Positions 1-8,138 of a DNA stretch of 64,000 bases are shown one piece after another; positions within the stretch are counted from its first letter, which is position 1; every line of letters starts with the position of its first letter. A program made the position numbers and the translations under genes. The DNA comes from Spirochaetota bacterium. Its GTDB lineage: Bacteria; Spirochaetota; Spirochaetia; Treponematales; UBA12059. The DNA lies in NCBI GenBank assembly GCA_022703505.1, contig JAKLDN010000005.1:1-64000 (forward strand). Reading direction: 5' to 3'. Under the pieces are notes generated by a model, which saw only the letters and a list, made by a program, of their open reading frames with translations, was not told where the DNA came from and made no database searches.

Positions 1-135
1 CGGCCCCGAGAAGCCTCGACGAGCGTCAGCTCGTCGCCGGGAACGGAGGTCCGCCCCGCGGACCGGCCCCGAGAAGCCTCGACGAGCGTCAGCTCGTCGC
101 CGGGAACGGAGGTCCGCCCCGCGGACCTCCGTTCC
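1..135. repeat. Two perfect 63-bp direct repeats with hairpins
   Basis: Positions 1-63 and 64-126 are identical. Each unit holds a hairpin (CGACGAGC, loop GTCA, GCTCGTCG; 17-36 and 80-99) followed by the arm GGAACGGAGGTCCGC. In the second unit that arm (103-117) pairs perfectly with 121-135, making a 15-bp stem with a 3-nt loop. The array may continue left of the window. The array at 30183-30322 has the same period and the same order of hairpins but a different sequence. Confidence 0.9.
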
Positions 136-141
136 CGCCAC

Positions 142-170
142 TTGCCGGTTACGCGCCGTTAGTATACAGT
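142..170 (+). promoter_or_regulatory. Candidate sigma70-type promoter for slyD
   Basis: TTGCCG (142-147) and TACAGT (165-170) are separated by 17 nt and lie about 115 nt upstream of the slyD start. TATACA at 163-168 is an overlapping alternative -10. Only the motif match and the position support it. Confidence 0.35.
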
Positions 171-284
171 ACCCGGGCATTCCGGACGCTCCTACCCGGC
201 ATCGGACCTTCCGACACTGCCTGCGCCATCACGCCCGGCCCGAAGCGAGCCTGTCTGCCATATTTCCACGAAAAGGCGGTTACC

Positions 285-815
285 ATGGTCGTAGAAAAAG
301 ACAAGGTTATCACGATCGATTATACCCTGAAGGATTCCGACGGCCAGACGATCGACAGTTCCGACGATTCGGAACCCCTCGTCTATCTCCACGGCAACGA
401 CAACCTGATCCCGGGCCTGGAGAAGCAGTTGGAGGGCAAGAAGGAGGGCGACAGGCTGTCCTGCGTCATCAACCCCGGAGAAGCCTACGGGGACTACGAC
501 GAGAGCCTCGTGTTCACGGTCCAGAAGTCCAACTTCGCGGATCCCTCCAAGATCGAGGAGGGGATGCAGTTCGAGGCCCACGGCGAGGACGGCCCCCGGG
601 TCGTGACCGTGGTGGCCGTCAAGGGCGACGAGGTGACCGTGGACGCCAACCACCCCCTGGCCGGGGAGGACCTCCACTTCGACGTCAAGGTCGTGGGGAT
701 CCGGGAGGCCACCGCCGAGGAACTGGCTCACGGCCACGTGCACTCCCACGAGGGTTGCGGTGACGACTGCGACTGCGAAGACGAGGGCGGCTGCGGCTGT
801 GGGTGCTGCGGCTGA
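285..815 (+). CDS. slyD: FKBP-type peptidyl-prolyl isomerase SlyD with Cys/His tail
   Basis: Cytoplasmic prolyl isomerase, chaperone and metal-binding protein of the SlyD family (176 aa). The FKBP core covers about residues 1-70 and 125-145 and is interrupted by the IF chaperone insert. The SlyD hallmark DANHPLAGEDLHFDV sits near residues 120-135, followed by the typical AxxEELAHGHVH stretch. The C-terminal 30 residues are a metal-binding tail rich in His, Cys and Asp (HVHSHEGCGDDCDCEDEGG, then CGCGCC), shorter than in E. coli SlyD but of the same type. In E. coli this tail binds nickel and helps mature hydrogenases; here only the metal-binding potential can be seen. The start is an ATG with a weak GGCGG site upstream. 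The 3' end overlaps the next gene by 56 bp, so one stretch encodes the metal tail in one frame and the next protein's N-terminus in another. Confidence 0.93.
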   Translation: MVVEKDKVITIDYTLKDSDGQTIDSSDDSEPLVYLHGNDNLIPGLEKQLEGKKEGDRLSCVINPGEAYGDYDESLVFTVQKSNFADPSKIEEGMQFEAHGEDGPRVVTVVAVKGDEVTVDANHPLAGEDLHFDVKVVGIREATAEELAHGHVHSHEGCGDDCDCEDEGGCGCGCCG

Positions 816-1254
816 GAACGGCGGGACCCGGGGATCCGGCCCGGAGGCTCCGACGGAGCCGCCCGCGGCCAAGCCCGGGAAGCTCCGGCTCACGTTCCTG
901 GACGCGGCGGCCGTACTGGCGGCCGCGTCCCTCGTTTTCCTGAGCTCCCTAGGCGCCGTCGACGCCGCGGGAGAACCCCGGGTCGTGATCGCCGACGCGA
1001 AGGGACAGGAGTGGATCTACCCCCTGGATACGGACCTGGAGGTCCCGATCGAGGGCCCCCTGGGGATCTCGACGGTCCACATCCACGACGGCCGGGTCGC
1101 CATCGAGAGCTCCCCCTGCCCCAACCAGACCTGCGTGGCCGCGGGATCCATCGACCGCCCGGGCCAGTGGGTCGCCTGCCTGCCGAACCAGGTCTTCGTC
1201 CGCGTGGAAGGAGGGACCGATGACGGATCGGACGTCGATACCGGCACCTGGTGA
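760..1254 (+). CDS. NusG domain II-containing membrane-anchored protein
   Basis: Small protein with one N-terminal membrane segment (TFLDAAAVLAAASLVFLSSL) and an outward-facing NusG-domain-II-like domain (PF07009 type). The conserved features are the CPNQTC pair and the later ACLPN motif preceding a VRVEG strand. In other bacteria this family sits beside Gx transporter genes and often FMN-related redox genes; its molecular role is not established. The GTG at 760 has a GAGGG site at 750-754. A GTG at 799 is an alternative that would remove a low-complexity TTATAKTRAAAAV leader. The gene overlaps slyD by 56 bp and the next gene by 35 bp, so the group is almost certainly one transcript. Confidence 0.8.
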   Translation: MTTATAKTRAAAAVGAAAENGGTRGSGPEAPTEPPAAKPGKLRLTFLDAAAVLAAASLVFLSSLGAVDAAGEPRVVIADAKGQEWIYPLDTDLEVPIEGPLGISTVHIHDGRVAIESSPCPNQTCVAAGSIDRPGQWVACLPNQVFVRVEGGTDDGSDVDTGTW

Positions 1255-1768
1255 TTCCCGGGCCCGCCTCCTGGCCTTCCTGTCCGCCCTCTCCTTCTTC
1301 CTCTCCGCGGTGGAGTACATGATCCCCAAGCCCCTGCCCTTCATGCGCCTGGGGATCGCCAACCTGCCCCTCCTCCTGGCCGTGGACCTCCTGCCCGTCG
1401 GTCCCTACCTGGCCCTGGCGGCGATCAAGGTCCTGGGGATGAGCCTGGTGACGGGCTCCCTCTTCTCGTACGTGGCCCTGTTCTCCCTGGCGGGAACCTT
1501 CTGCGCCGCCCTGGTGATGTTCGGAGCCCGGACCCTCTTCCGGACCCGGATGACCGCGGTGGGAATCAGCGTCCTGGGCGCCGTCTCCTCCAACGCCGTC
1601 CAGGTGGTCCTGGCCTCCCTGGTCGTCTTCGGCCGGGCGGCCCGGATCATCGCCCCGGTCTTCCTGGCCATGGGCCTGGCCACCGGCCTGGCCCTGGGGA
1701 TCTTCGCCGAGCGGTTCGCGGCCTCCTCCCGGTGGTACGCCCGGGCCCGGGAGGACGCCCGTGGATAG
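1220..1768 (+). CDS. Gx transporter family membrane protein (PF07456 type)
   Basis: Integral membrane protein of 182 aa with about five hydrophobic segments. It matches the family misnamed heptaprenyl diphosphate synthase component I and now called Gx transporter. Supporting motifs are the early FLSALSFFLSAVEYMIPKPL helix, the PFMRLGIANLPLLL segment and the later SNAVQVVLASLV stretch. The family resembles substrate-binding S components of ECF transporters, but its substrate is unknown. The ATG start has a strong GGAGGG site 4-5 nt upstream. It overlaps its neighbours on both sides, and its pairing with a NusG-II protein is a common arrangement. No polyprenyl-synthase motifs (DDxxD) are present, so an enzymatic role is unlikely. 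Confidence 0.8.
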   Translation: MTDRTSIPAPGDSRARLLAFLSALSFFLSAVEYMIPKPLPFMRLGIANLPLLLAVDLLPVGPYLALAAIKVLGMSLVTGSLFSYVALFSLAGTFCAALVMFGARTLFRTRMTAVGISVLGAVSSNAVQVVLASLVVFGRAARIIAPVFLAMGLATGLALGIFAERFAASSRWYARAREDARG

Positions 1769-2384
1769 GCTCGCCCGCGCGGAGCGAGCCCGGCAGATCT
1801 TCGACCCCCATTCCCTGGCGGCTGCGGGACTGGTCGTCGTCGCCGCCCTCCTCTTCCAACCCCGCCCGGGTCCCCGGGCGGCGATCCTTCTGGGGGCCAT
1901 GGTGTTCACCTGGGCGACGGGGCGGAAGGTTCCCGTCCTGGGCACGGGCCTGGTCATCCTGGGTATCGTGGGCGCTAACCTTCTGGTTCCGGTCGGCCGG
2001 GTGCTGGCGGTCTGGGGGCCGATCCGGGTGACCGAGACCGCCCTGCTGGAGGGCGTGGAGAAGGCCGTCACCTTCGAGGCCCTGATCTACGTTTCCAAGG
2101 CCGCCATCCGATCGGACCTGCGGATCCCGGGCCGCGCGGGGGCCCTGATCGGCTCCGCCCTGCGCTGCTACGAGAGGATCCTGGAAACCCGGATCCGGAT
2201 CCGGCGCGCCACCTTCCTCCGGGACCTGGACGAGATCCTGCTGGGAATCTACGACGAGGAACTCTCGAAGACGCCGGGCCGTCCGGCCGTCGTGCGGACC
2301 GGGCGGGGAGGGGCGGGGACGGTCTTCCTGGTCCTGGCGGCCGCGGCCGCCTGGCTTCCCTACCTGGTCCGGGCGATCCGTTAA
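1761..2384 (+). CDS. Membrane protein, possibly EcfT/CbiQ-like
   Basis: 207-aa membrane protein starting at a GTG that overlaps the previous gene by 8 bp, with GGGAGGA upstream. Two or three hydrophobic helices (residues about 15-75) are followed by the segment GPIRVTETALLEGVEKAVTF and a charged helical region, then a C-terminal helix (VFLVLAAAAAWLPYLV). The order of helices and the 'alleGvekav' stretch resemble EcfT/CbiQ transmembrane components. The diagnostic paired Ala-Arg-Gly coupling motifs are not clear and no ATPase gene follows, so this is only a suggestion. Its place directly behind a Gx-family gene argues that the two proteins work together. Confidence 0.6.
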   Translation: MDRLARAERARQIFDPHSLAAAGLVVVAALLFQPRPGPRAAILLGAMVFTWATGRKVPVLGTGLVILGIVGANLLVPVGRVLAVWGPIRVTETALLEGVEKAVTFEALIYVSKAAIRSDLRIPGRAGALIGSALRCYERILETRIRIRRATFLRDLDEILLGIYDEELSKTPGRPAVVRTGRGGAGTVFLVLAAAAAWLPYLVRAIR

Positions 2385-2409
2385 AGCAGTGTGACACTAC
2401 ACTAATGCC

Positions 2410-2472
2410 GCAGTTTCTCGAGAAACTGCAAAACGGGTTGTCGAAATGCTCGAGGCATTTCGACAACCCGTT
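2410..2472. terminator. Paired hairpins overlapping the MCP stop codon
   Basis: A short hairpin (2410-2429, GCAGTTTCT, CG, AGAAACTGC) is followed by a very strong one: AACGGGTTGTCGAAATGC (2432-2449), loop TCGAG, then the perfect complement at 2455-2472. The last two stem bases belong to the MCP stop codon (2471-2473). The genes converge here, so it could terminate both. There is no long T tract. It is grouped with the stop-anchored hairpins at 26963, 30325 and 62701. Confidence 0.75.
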
Positions 2473-4285
2473 AGATTTCGAAGGTATCCAGGGCCGCCTT
2501 GACCTCCCCGATCGAGGAGGCGGTCCGGGAGGCCAGGTCCATGGTCGCGGCGATGGCGTCGTTGATTTCCTTGGTGCCCGTCGTGATCTCCGCGTTGTTC
2601 TGGATCACGAGCTGGTTCACCGAGGTCAGGCGCTCCACCTGTTCCAGGATGGTCCGGTTGCCGGACTTCATCTCCTCCGCCCCGTAGGAGATCTCCCGGG
2701 TGAGGTCCTTGAGCCGGGACAAGTCCTCCAGGACCAGGCGGCCCCCCTCCCTCTGCTCGGCCATGGAGGCGTTGATGCGCCGGATCTCCGCGGCCAGGGC
2801 GTCCGCCTTGGCCAGCACGGTGCCGAAGGACTCCACCGCGGACAGGGACGCGTCCTGGACCTTCTCGATCGACCGGGACACCTGCCCGAGCCCCCCCGCG
2901 ATGTCCTTGGCCTGGGCCGTGGACTGCTCCGCGAGCCTTCGGATCTCGTCCGCCACCACCGCAAAGCCCCGGCCCGCGTCCCCGGCGTGGGCGGCCTCGA
3001 TAGCGGCGTTCATGGCCAGCAGGTTCGTGCGGCTGGCTATCTCGGAGATAAGGCGGACCGCCTCCGTGAGGTTCTCCGAGTGCCGGGCGATGTCCCGCAC
3101 GGAATCGCCCGCCTCGTCGATCCGCTCCTTGCCCTGGACCCCCTCGGCCGTCAGCTCCTCGCTGGCCCGGGCCGCCGAGTCCGCGGCGCGGGCTACGGAC
3201 TCCACGGAAGCGATGATCTCCTCCGTGGCCGCCGAGGATTGCCCGATCACGTCCGACTGGGTCTCGATCCGGTCCGACAGGGAGGTGACGCTCCGGGCCA
3301 GCTGCTCCACCGCCGCGGAGACCTCCTGGACGGATTCGGTCTGCTGGTCCAGCTGGCCCCGGGTGTTCCCGATGCCCGCGTTGATCTGGAGGACCGCGGC
3401 CCCGGTCTCCTCCATGTTCGCCGCCAGGCTCTGGCCCGTGGACTCCAGGTCCCGGACCTTCTCCATGACCGTGGACACGAGGTCCCGGATCCCGCAGACC
3501 AGGGCGTCCACGCTCCGGCCCATGCGGCCCATCTCGTCCCGTCCGTCCATGTCCGAGCAGGTCCGGAGATCCCCCCGGCCGGCCTGGGCCAGGGTATCCT
3601 CCAGCTTCCGCAGGGGCAGGGTTATGGACCGGACCGTCAGCAGGATCAGGAGGAGGGAGGCCAGGACGACCGCGCCGGACACCGAGATCACGGTCAGGCT
3701 GGCCGCGGCCGCGGACTTGCGCGCCCGGGACTCGACCTCGGAGGCCGCGGTCCGCGCGGCGGAGCCCTCCACCCAGATCCGCTCCTTGAGCTCCTCGAAG
3801 GTCGAATCGACCTGGACCATGACATCCAGGGCGCGGCGGGCGTCCTCCCGGAGGTAGCTCTGGACGACCCGGGCGGTGTTGAAGTAGGAATCGAAATCCG
3901 CCCCCGTTAGGCCCTTGGGGTTTCCGGACTCGTCGTACTCGAGGGTATCCAGGGTCTCCTCCGTGAAGGTATCCACGGAGGTCTTGAAGCCCGCCAAGGC
4001 CGTGTTGAACGCCCGGATGGCGTCCTCCCGGGCGTCCCCCCCGGACAGGGTGTAGTTGATCGCCCGGTACAGGTTGACCTGCACCGCGTAGGCCTGGTTC
4101 TCCAGGTCCTCGAACCTACGGACCTTCTTGTTCTGGACTTCCAGGATGTTGTCCATCGTGGCGGTCAGGGACCGGAACGCCTTCAGGGACACGTAGGCCA
4201 CCCCTCCCAGGGAGAGCAGGAAGACGGCCCCCAGGACCGTCAACTTCCCCAGGATCCCGATATTCGACAGCGCACGCCGTGCCAT
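2471..4285 (-). CDS. Methyl-accepting chemotaxis protein
   Basis: 604-aa membrane chemoreceptor that would feed a CheA/CheW array. TM1 covers about residues 13-33 and TM2 about 194-217. Between them lies a helical four-helix-bundle-type sensor of about 160 residues with no recognisable Cache or PAS motif. HAMP follows (about 218-270), then the signalling domain. The highly conserved hairpin tip ([20 protein letters not shown], then [20 protein letters not shown]) lies near residues 413-455. There is no CheR-tethering pentapeptide at the C-terminus (ends LDTFEI). The gene is monocistronic, with no che genes nearby, so it is an orphan receptor. The ligand cannot be told from sequence. Confidence 0.95.
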   Translation of the reverse strand: MARRALSNIGILGKLTVLGAVFLLSLGGVAYVSLKAFRSLTATMDNILEVQNKKVRRFEDLENQAYAVQVNLYRAINYTLSGGDAREDAIRAFNTALAGFKTSVDTFTEETLDTLEYDESGNPKGLTGADFDSYFNTARVVQSYLREDARRALDVMVQVDSTFEELKERIWVEGSAARTAASEVESRARKSAAAASLTVISVSGAVVLASLLLILLTVRSITLPLRKLEDTLAQAGRGDLRTCSDMDGRDEMGRMGRSVDALVCGIRDLVSTVMEKVRDLESTGQSLAANMEETGAAVLQINAGIGNTRGQLDQQTESVQEVSAAVEQLARSVTSLSDRIETQSDVIGQSSAATEEIIASVESVARAADSAARASEELTAEGVQGKERIDEAGDSVRDIARHSENLTEAVRLISEIASRTNLLAMNAAIEAAHAGDAGRGFAVVADEIRRLAEQSTAQAKDIAGGLGQVSRSIEKVQDASLSAVESFGTVLAKADALAAEIRRINASMAEQREGGRLVLEDLSRLKDLTREISYGAEEMKSGNRTILEQVERLTSVNQLVIQNNAEITTGTKEINDAIAATMDLASRTASSIGEVKAALDTFEI

Positions 4286-4315
4286 GACACCTCCGGCAGT
4301 TCGGGAACGGGCGGC

Positions 4316-6778
4316 TCAGCCCTCCCCGACCACAATGTTCACTAGTTTATCGGGGACGATGATCACTTTGCGTAGCGGTTTCCCCGCGATCCACTCCCGG
4401 GTCTTCTCCCGCCCCAGGGCGAGCCTCTCGAGCTCCGCCTTGTCCGTACCCGCGGGAGCCTCGAACTTGTCCCGGACCTTCCCGTTCACCTGGACCACGA
4501 TGACCGCCGTGTCGTCCCGCACCAAGGTCTCGTCATAGGACGGCCAGGGGGCCAGCCCGACGCTGGGGGCCTTGCCCGCCTTCTCCCAGAGCTCCTCCGC
4601 CAGATGTGCGGCGTAGGGCGCCAGGAGCCGGACGAAGGCTTCCCAGACTTCCCGGGGAAGGACGTCCAGCCGAGCCAGCTCGTTGGACAGGATCATCATG
4701 GCGCTGATGGCGGTGTTGAAGTTCAGGGTGGCGGTGTCGTCCGTCACCTTCTTGATGGTCTTGTGCAGGAGCTTGGCGAGGTCCGGGGACGGAGCCGCCC
4801 CGGTCAGGGGTTTCTCCGAGAGGGCCCACAGGCGTTCCAGGAAGCGGCTGACCCCCACGAGTCCCGCGGTGGCCCAGGGTTTGGAGACCTCCAGGGGCCC
4901 CATGAACATCTCGTAGACCCGCATGGCGTCGGCGCCGAAGTCCCGGACGATGTCGTCGGGGTTCACCACGTTGCCCCGGCTCTTGGACATCTTCTGGTTG
5001 TCCTCGCCCAGGATCATGCCCTGGTTCACCAGGCGTTGGAAGGGCTCGATGGTGTTCACCGCCCCGATGTCGTAGAGGACCTTGTGCCAGAACCGGGAGT
5101 AGAGGAGGTGGAGCACCGCGTGCTCCGCCCCGCCCACGTAGAGGTCCACGGGCATCCAATAGTCGATCTTGTCCTTGGCCGCGAAGGCCTTGTCGTTCTT
5201 CGGGTCGATGAAGCGCAGGTAGTACCAGCAGGAGCCCGCCCACTGGGGCATGGTGTTCGTCTCCCGCTTGGCCGGTCCGCCGCACTTCGGGCAGGTGGTG
5301 TTCACCCAGTCGTGGATGTTCGCCAGGGGGGACTCCCCGGTGCCCGTGGGGGCGTAGGTCTTGACGTCCGGCAGGCGCAGGGGCAGCTCGCTCTCGGGCA
5401 GGGGCACGATGCCGCATTCCTTGCAGTGGACCACGGGGATGGGCTCGCCCCAGTAGCGCTGGCGGGAGAAGATCCAGTCCCGGAGCTTGTAGTTCACCGC
5501 CTTGCGGCCGATCCCCTTCTCCGCCAGCCATTCGGTGATGGCCTTGATGGCCTCGGCCGTGGGCAGGCCGTCGAATTTCCCGGAGTTGATCGCGACGCCC
5601 TCCGCGGAGGTGCACTCCGACGGTTCAGCGGGGCCCTCCTCGGGCCGGACCTCCCCGCTCCGGGCCTCCTCGCTGCCCGGGGCCGCCACCACCTGCACGA
5701 TGGGCAGGCCGAACTTCTTGGCGAAGTCCCAGTCCCGCTCGTCGTGGGCCGGCACGGCCATGATGGCCCCGGTCCCGTAGGAGGCCAGGATGTAGTCCGA
5801 GATCCACACGGGGATCCTGCGTCCGTTGACGGGGTTGACCGCGTAGGCCCCCGTGAACTCGCCGGTCTTGTCCTTGGCCAGGTCCGTGCGCTCCAGGTCG
5901 CTCTTCCGAGCCGCCTCGGCCACGTAGGCCTCCACAGCGGCCTTCCGGTCCGGGGTGGTGATCTTCGACACCAGGGCGTGCTCCGGGGCCAGGACCATGT
6001 AGGTGGCCCCGAAGAGGGTGTCCGGCCGGGTCGTATAGACCTCTATCTCCCCCTCGCCCTCGGCCATCTTGAAGACCACGTTGGCGCCCTCGCTCCGGCC
6101 GATCCAGTTGCGCTGCATCAGCTTGATGGACTCCGACCAGTCCAGGGTGTCCAGGTCGGCCAGGAGCCGGTCCGCGTAGGCGGTGATCCGGAGGATCCAC
6201 TGGCGGATGCTCTTGCGCACCACGGGGGTCTCGCAGCGGTCGCAGCGCCCGTCCTTGACCTCCTCGTTGGCCAGGCCCGTCTTGCACTTGGGGCACCAGT
6301 TGATCGGAGCCTCGGCCTCGTAGGCCAGGCCCCGCTCGAAGAGCTTGAGGAAGATCCACTGGGTCCACTTGTAGTAATCGGGATCGCAGGTGGAGACCTC
6401 CCGGTCCCAGTCGTAGGAGAAGCCCAGGGACTTGATCTGGGTCCGGAACCGGTCGATGTTGGCCGAGGTGGTGGCCGCGGGGTGGGTGCCCGTCTGGATG
6501 GCGTAGTTCTCCGCGGGCAGGCCGAAGGAGTCGAAGCCCATGGGATGGAGGACCGCGTACCCGTTCATCCGCAGGAAGCGGCAGTAGATGTCCGTGGCGG
6601 TGTAGCCCTCGGGATGCCCCACGTGGAGGCCCGCCCCGGAGGGATAGGGGAACATGTCCAGGACGTAGACCCGCTTGTCCGCGGGGATGCCCGGGTCCTC
6701 GACGGCCTTGAAGGTCTTGTGCTCGTCCCAGTAGCGCTGCCACTTGGACTCGATCTCGGTGTACGGGTACTTGGCCAT
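4316..6778 (-). CDS. leuS: Leucyl-tRNA synthetase
   Basis: Class I aminoacyl-tRNA synthetase charging tRNA-Leu (820 aa, full length for the bacterial type). The HIGH motif appears as HVGH (residues 52-55) within [23 protein letters not shown]1 editing domain occupies roughly residues 220-420, and two zinc-type CxxC pairs are visible (CPKC with CDRC, and CKEC). The KMSKS loop is [10 protein letters not shown] near residue 597. The C-terminal anticodon-binding region and a short terminal domain ending VNIVVGEG are present. The start ATG is preceded by CAGGAG. It stands alone with its own promoter-like upstream sequence. Confidence 0.98.
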   Translation of the reverse strand: MAKYPYTEIESKWQRYWDEHKTFKAVEDPGIPADKRVYVLDMFPYPSGAGLHVGHPEGYTATDIYCRFLRMNGYAVLHPMGFDSFGLPAENYAIQTGTHPAATTSANIDRFRTQIKSLGFSYDWDREVSTCDPDYYKWTQWIFLKLFERGLAYEAEAPINWCPKCKTGLANEEVKDGRCDRCETPVVRKSIRQWILRITAYADRLLADLDTLDWSESIKLMQRNWIGRSEGANVVFKMAEGEGEIEVYTTRPDTLFGATYMVLAPEHALVSKITTPDRKAAVEAYVAEAARKSDLERTDLAKDKTGEFTGAYAVNPVNGRRIPVWISDYILASYGTGAIMAVPAHDERDWDFAKKFGLPIVQVVAAPGSEEARSGEVRPEEGPAEPSECTSAEGVAINSGKFDGLPTAEAIKAITEWLAEKGIGRKAVNYKLRDWIFSRQRYWGEPIPVVHCKECGIVPLPESELPLRLPDVKTYAPTGTGESPLANIHDWVNTTCPKCGGPAKRETNTMPQWAGSCWYYLRFIDPKNDKAFAAKDKIDYWMPVDLYVGGAEHAVLHLLYSRFWHKVLYDIGAVNTIEPFQRLVNQGMILGEDNQKMSKSRGNVVNPDDIVRDFGADAMRVYEMFMGPLEVSKPWATAGLVGVSRFLERLWALSEKPLTGAAPSPDLAKLLHKTIKKVTDDTATLNFNTAISAMMILSNELARLDVLPREVWEAFVRLLAPYAAHLAEELWEKAGKAPSVGLAPWPSYDETLVRDDTAVIVVQVNGKVRDKFEAPAGTDKAELERLALGREKTREWIAGKPLRKVIIVPDKLVNIVVGEG

Positions 6779-6820
6779 GGGTCACTCCTGGATCCGGGGA
6801 AGATCAAGCTGTTCCGGAGG

Positions 6821-6850
6821 ATGATACAGGAAGCCCGGGGGGCCGGACAA
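6821..6850 (-). promoter_or_regulatory. Candidate promoter for leuS
   Basis: On the minus strand TTGTCC (complement of 6845-6850) is followed after 18 nt by TATCAT (complement of 6821-6826), about 43 nt upstream of the leuS ATG. No T-box-like leader can be fitted into the short distance. Confidence 0.45.
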
Positions 6851-6890
6851 GGGCAGGGCGGCAGAGGTTAAAAAATACCCGGTTTTAAAA

Positions 6891-7132
6891 TTTCAGGAAC
6901 TCACCACGGAGGACACGGAGTTCACGGAGAAGAAGGAGGAGAGATGAAGTAAAAAAAGGAGACAGGATAACAGGATTTCCATGATGAACAGGATGAGATC
7001 TATTCATGCCAGAACTGAAACAATGGTGCTCTCTATCCTGTCAATCCTGCAGGATCCTTTTATCCTGTCTCAGTCGCCTATTCTTTTATATTTCTCCGTG
7101 CCCTCCGTGATCTCCGTGGTTGATTCCGGAAA
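6891..7132. repeat. 242-bp palindromic element of CACGGAG and ACAGGAT heptads
   Basis: This is the main content of the gene-free stretch 6779-7150. The ends are imperfect inverted copies (6891-6911 against 7112-7132) of TTTCYGGAATCAACCACGGAG. Inside the left end, CACGGAG occurs three times at a 9-bp period (6905, 6914 and 6923 area). Inside the right end, CTCCGTG occurs three times at the same period (7094, 7103, 7112). Nearer the centre, ACAGGAT (6962, 6970, 6988) faces ATCCTGT (7035, 7062). The element is AT-richer than its surroundings and encodes nothing convincing. Partial copies lie at 26787-26808 and 62812-62932. Confidence 0.85.
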
Positions 7133-7150
7133 CACCTGGGAACGGCCGGC

Positions 7151-7642
7151 TCAGTCCTCCGCGTCCAGGGCCTCGAAGACCTCCAGCAGGCGCGGGAGGT
7201 TCCGCAGGACCAGGGCGTGGTCGTCCTTGTGTATCGAGGTCCGGAAGGGATCAACCAGGGCCTTGAGCTCGGGGCTGGGGTACTGGACCAGGGCCTGGTC
7301 CATCATGGAGACGTAGACCCCGACGTAGATCGTGTAGTAGACGTCCCAGAACCGGCCGTCCCAGTTGTACTTCTCCAGGGTCCGCCGGACCTCCGCGGAG
7401 GTCCGGGCCTTGGCCAGGAGGGACTTGAGGGAGGCCGGGCTGAAGGAGGCCGGATCGTCCTGGGACTGGGCCACCTCCTCGTCGAAGTCCGATCCCGCGG
7501 CCTCCAGGTCCGCCATCAGGCCGGGGATGTCCTTGATGAAGCGCTCGATGTCATAGGGCGAGAGCACCTTGGGCGGGGTCTGGGCAAACCCCGCTCCGGC
7601 CAGCACGAAGGCCGCCAGGGCGGCCGCAAGGCATCGTTTCAT
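7151..7642 (-). CDS. Secreted hypothetical protein
   Basis: 163-aa protein with a clear Sec signal peptide (MKRCLAAALAAFVLAGAGFA, cleavage likely after AGFA). The mature part is mainly helical and acidic, with an aromatic stretch (YNWDGRFWDVYYTIYVGVYV) near residue 100. I do not recognise a family. It is the last gene of a minus-strand run behind the ABC transporter genes, 22 nt after the preceding stop, so it may be an accessory periplasmic factor of that transporter. That link rests on position only. Confidence 0.75.
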   Translation of the reverse strand: MKRCLAAALAAFVLAGAGFAQTPPKVLSPYDIERFIKDIPGLMADLEAAGSDFDEEVAQSQDDPASFSPASLKSLLAKARTSAEVRRTLEKYNWDGRFWDVYYTIYVGVYVSMMDQALVQYPSPELKALVDPFRTSIHKDDHALVLRNLPRLLEVFEALDAED

Positions 7643-7664
7643 GGCTCCTCCCGCGCGGCCGCCC

Positions 7665-8138
7665 TCAAGGTCCGGTGTTCCCGAAAGTCTCCAGGGGGTT
7701 GGCCAGGTCGTCCGCCGCGCGCTCCGCGGCCATCTGCTGTACCGTCGGAGCCACGAAGACCTCGATCCAGGGCTCCGCCCCGGCCATCAGCTTGGAGATA
7801 GACAGCAGGGTCATGTCCTGGCCCAGGGGCAGCCGGAACTCGACCTCCCGCTCCTGGGCTCCCGGGGCGAGGGGCTTCACCCTGATCCGGTGCCGCTGAC
7901 CCTTCACGACGAACTTGTCCCGGTCCCCGGGGTAGAACTCCATGGGCTTCTGACGGCCGATGGAGACCACGGCGGCCTTCAGGGCGGGATAGGCTCCCGC
8001 GGGATCTGCCTTGTTGTCCACCAGGATCGTATGTCCCTTCCCGGTCACGAAGAGGATGACCGCCAGCGCCAGGTAGACGGCCGCAAGGACGGCCCGGATG
8101 GCCCACCTGCGGGCGGCCTTGGGATCGAGCTTGCTCAT
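7665..8138 (-). CDS. Small membrane-anchored protein of the ABC operon
   Basis: 157-aa protein beginning MSKLDPKAARRWAIRAV with one N-terminal membrane helix (AVLAAVYLALAVILFVTG). The rest is an extracytoplasmic beta-rich domain holding the DNKADPAGAYPALKAAV and GDRDKFVVKGQRHRIRVKPL stretches. The ATG overlaps the permease stop by 4 bp, so translation is coupled to the transporter. Similar proteins accompany DUF3798-type ABC transporters in other spirochaetes as far as I recall (a DUF6672-like protein), but I cannot confirm this here. It could be a transporter-associated folding or docking subunit. Confidence 0.75.
   Translation of the reverse strand: MSKLDPKAARRWAIRAVLAAVYLALAVILFVTGKGHTILVDNKADPAGAYPALKAAVVSIGRQKPMEFYPGDRDKFVVKGQRHRIRVKPLAPGAQEREVEFRLPLGQDMTLLSISKLMAGAEPWIEVFVAPTVQQMAAERAADDLANPLETFGNTGP

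Noticed and set aside
1-135. CRISPR-like array at the left edge
   Set aside because: Repeats are directly adjacent with no variable spacers and contain internal stems; no cas genes are present.
1761-2384. Polyprenyl diphosphate synthase subunit, from the old name of the neighbouring family
   Set aside because: No Asp-rich motifs in either protein; both are membrane proteins.
4604-6871. A 755-codon frame antisense to leuS
   Set aside because: Codon pattern is the mirror of leuS third positions; no family features, and leuS is certain.
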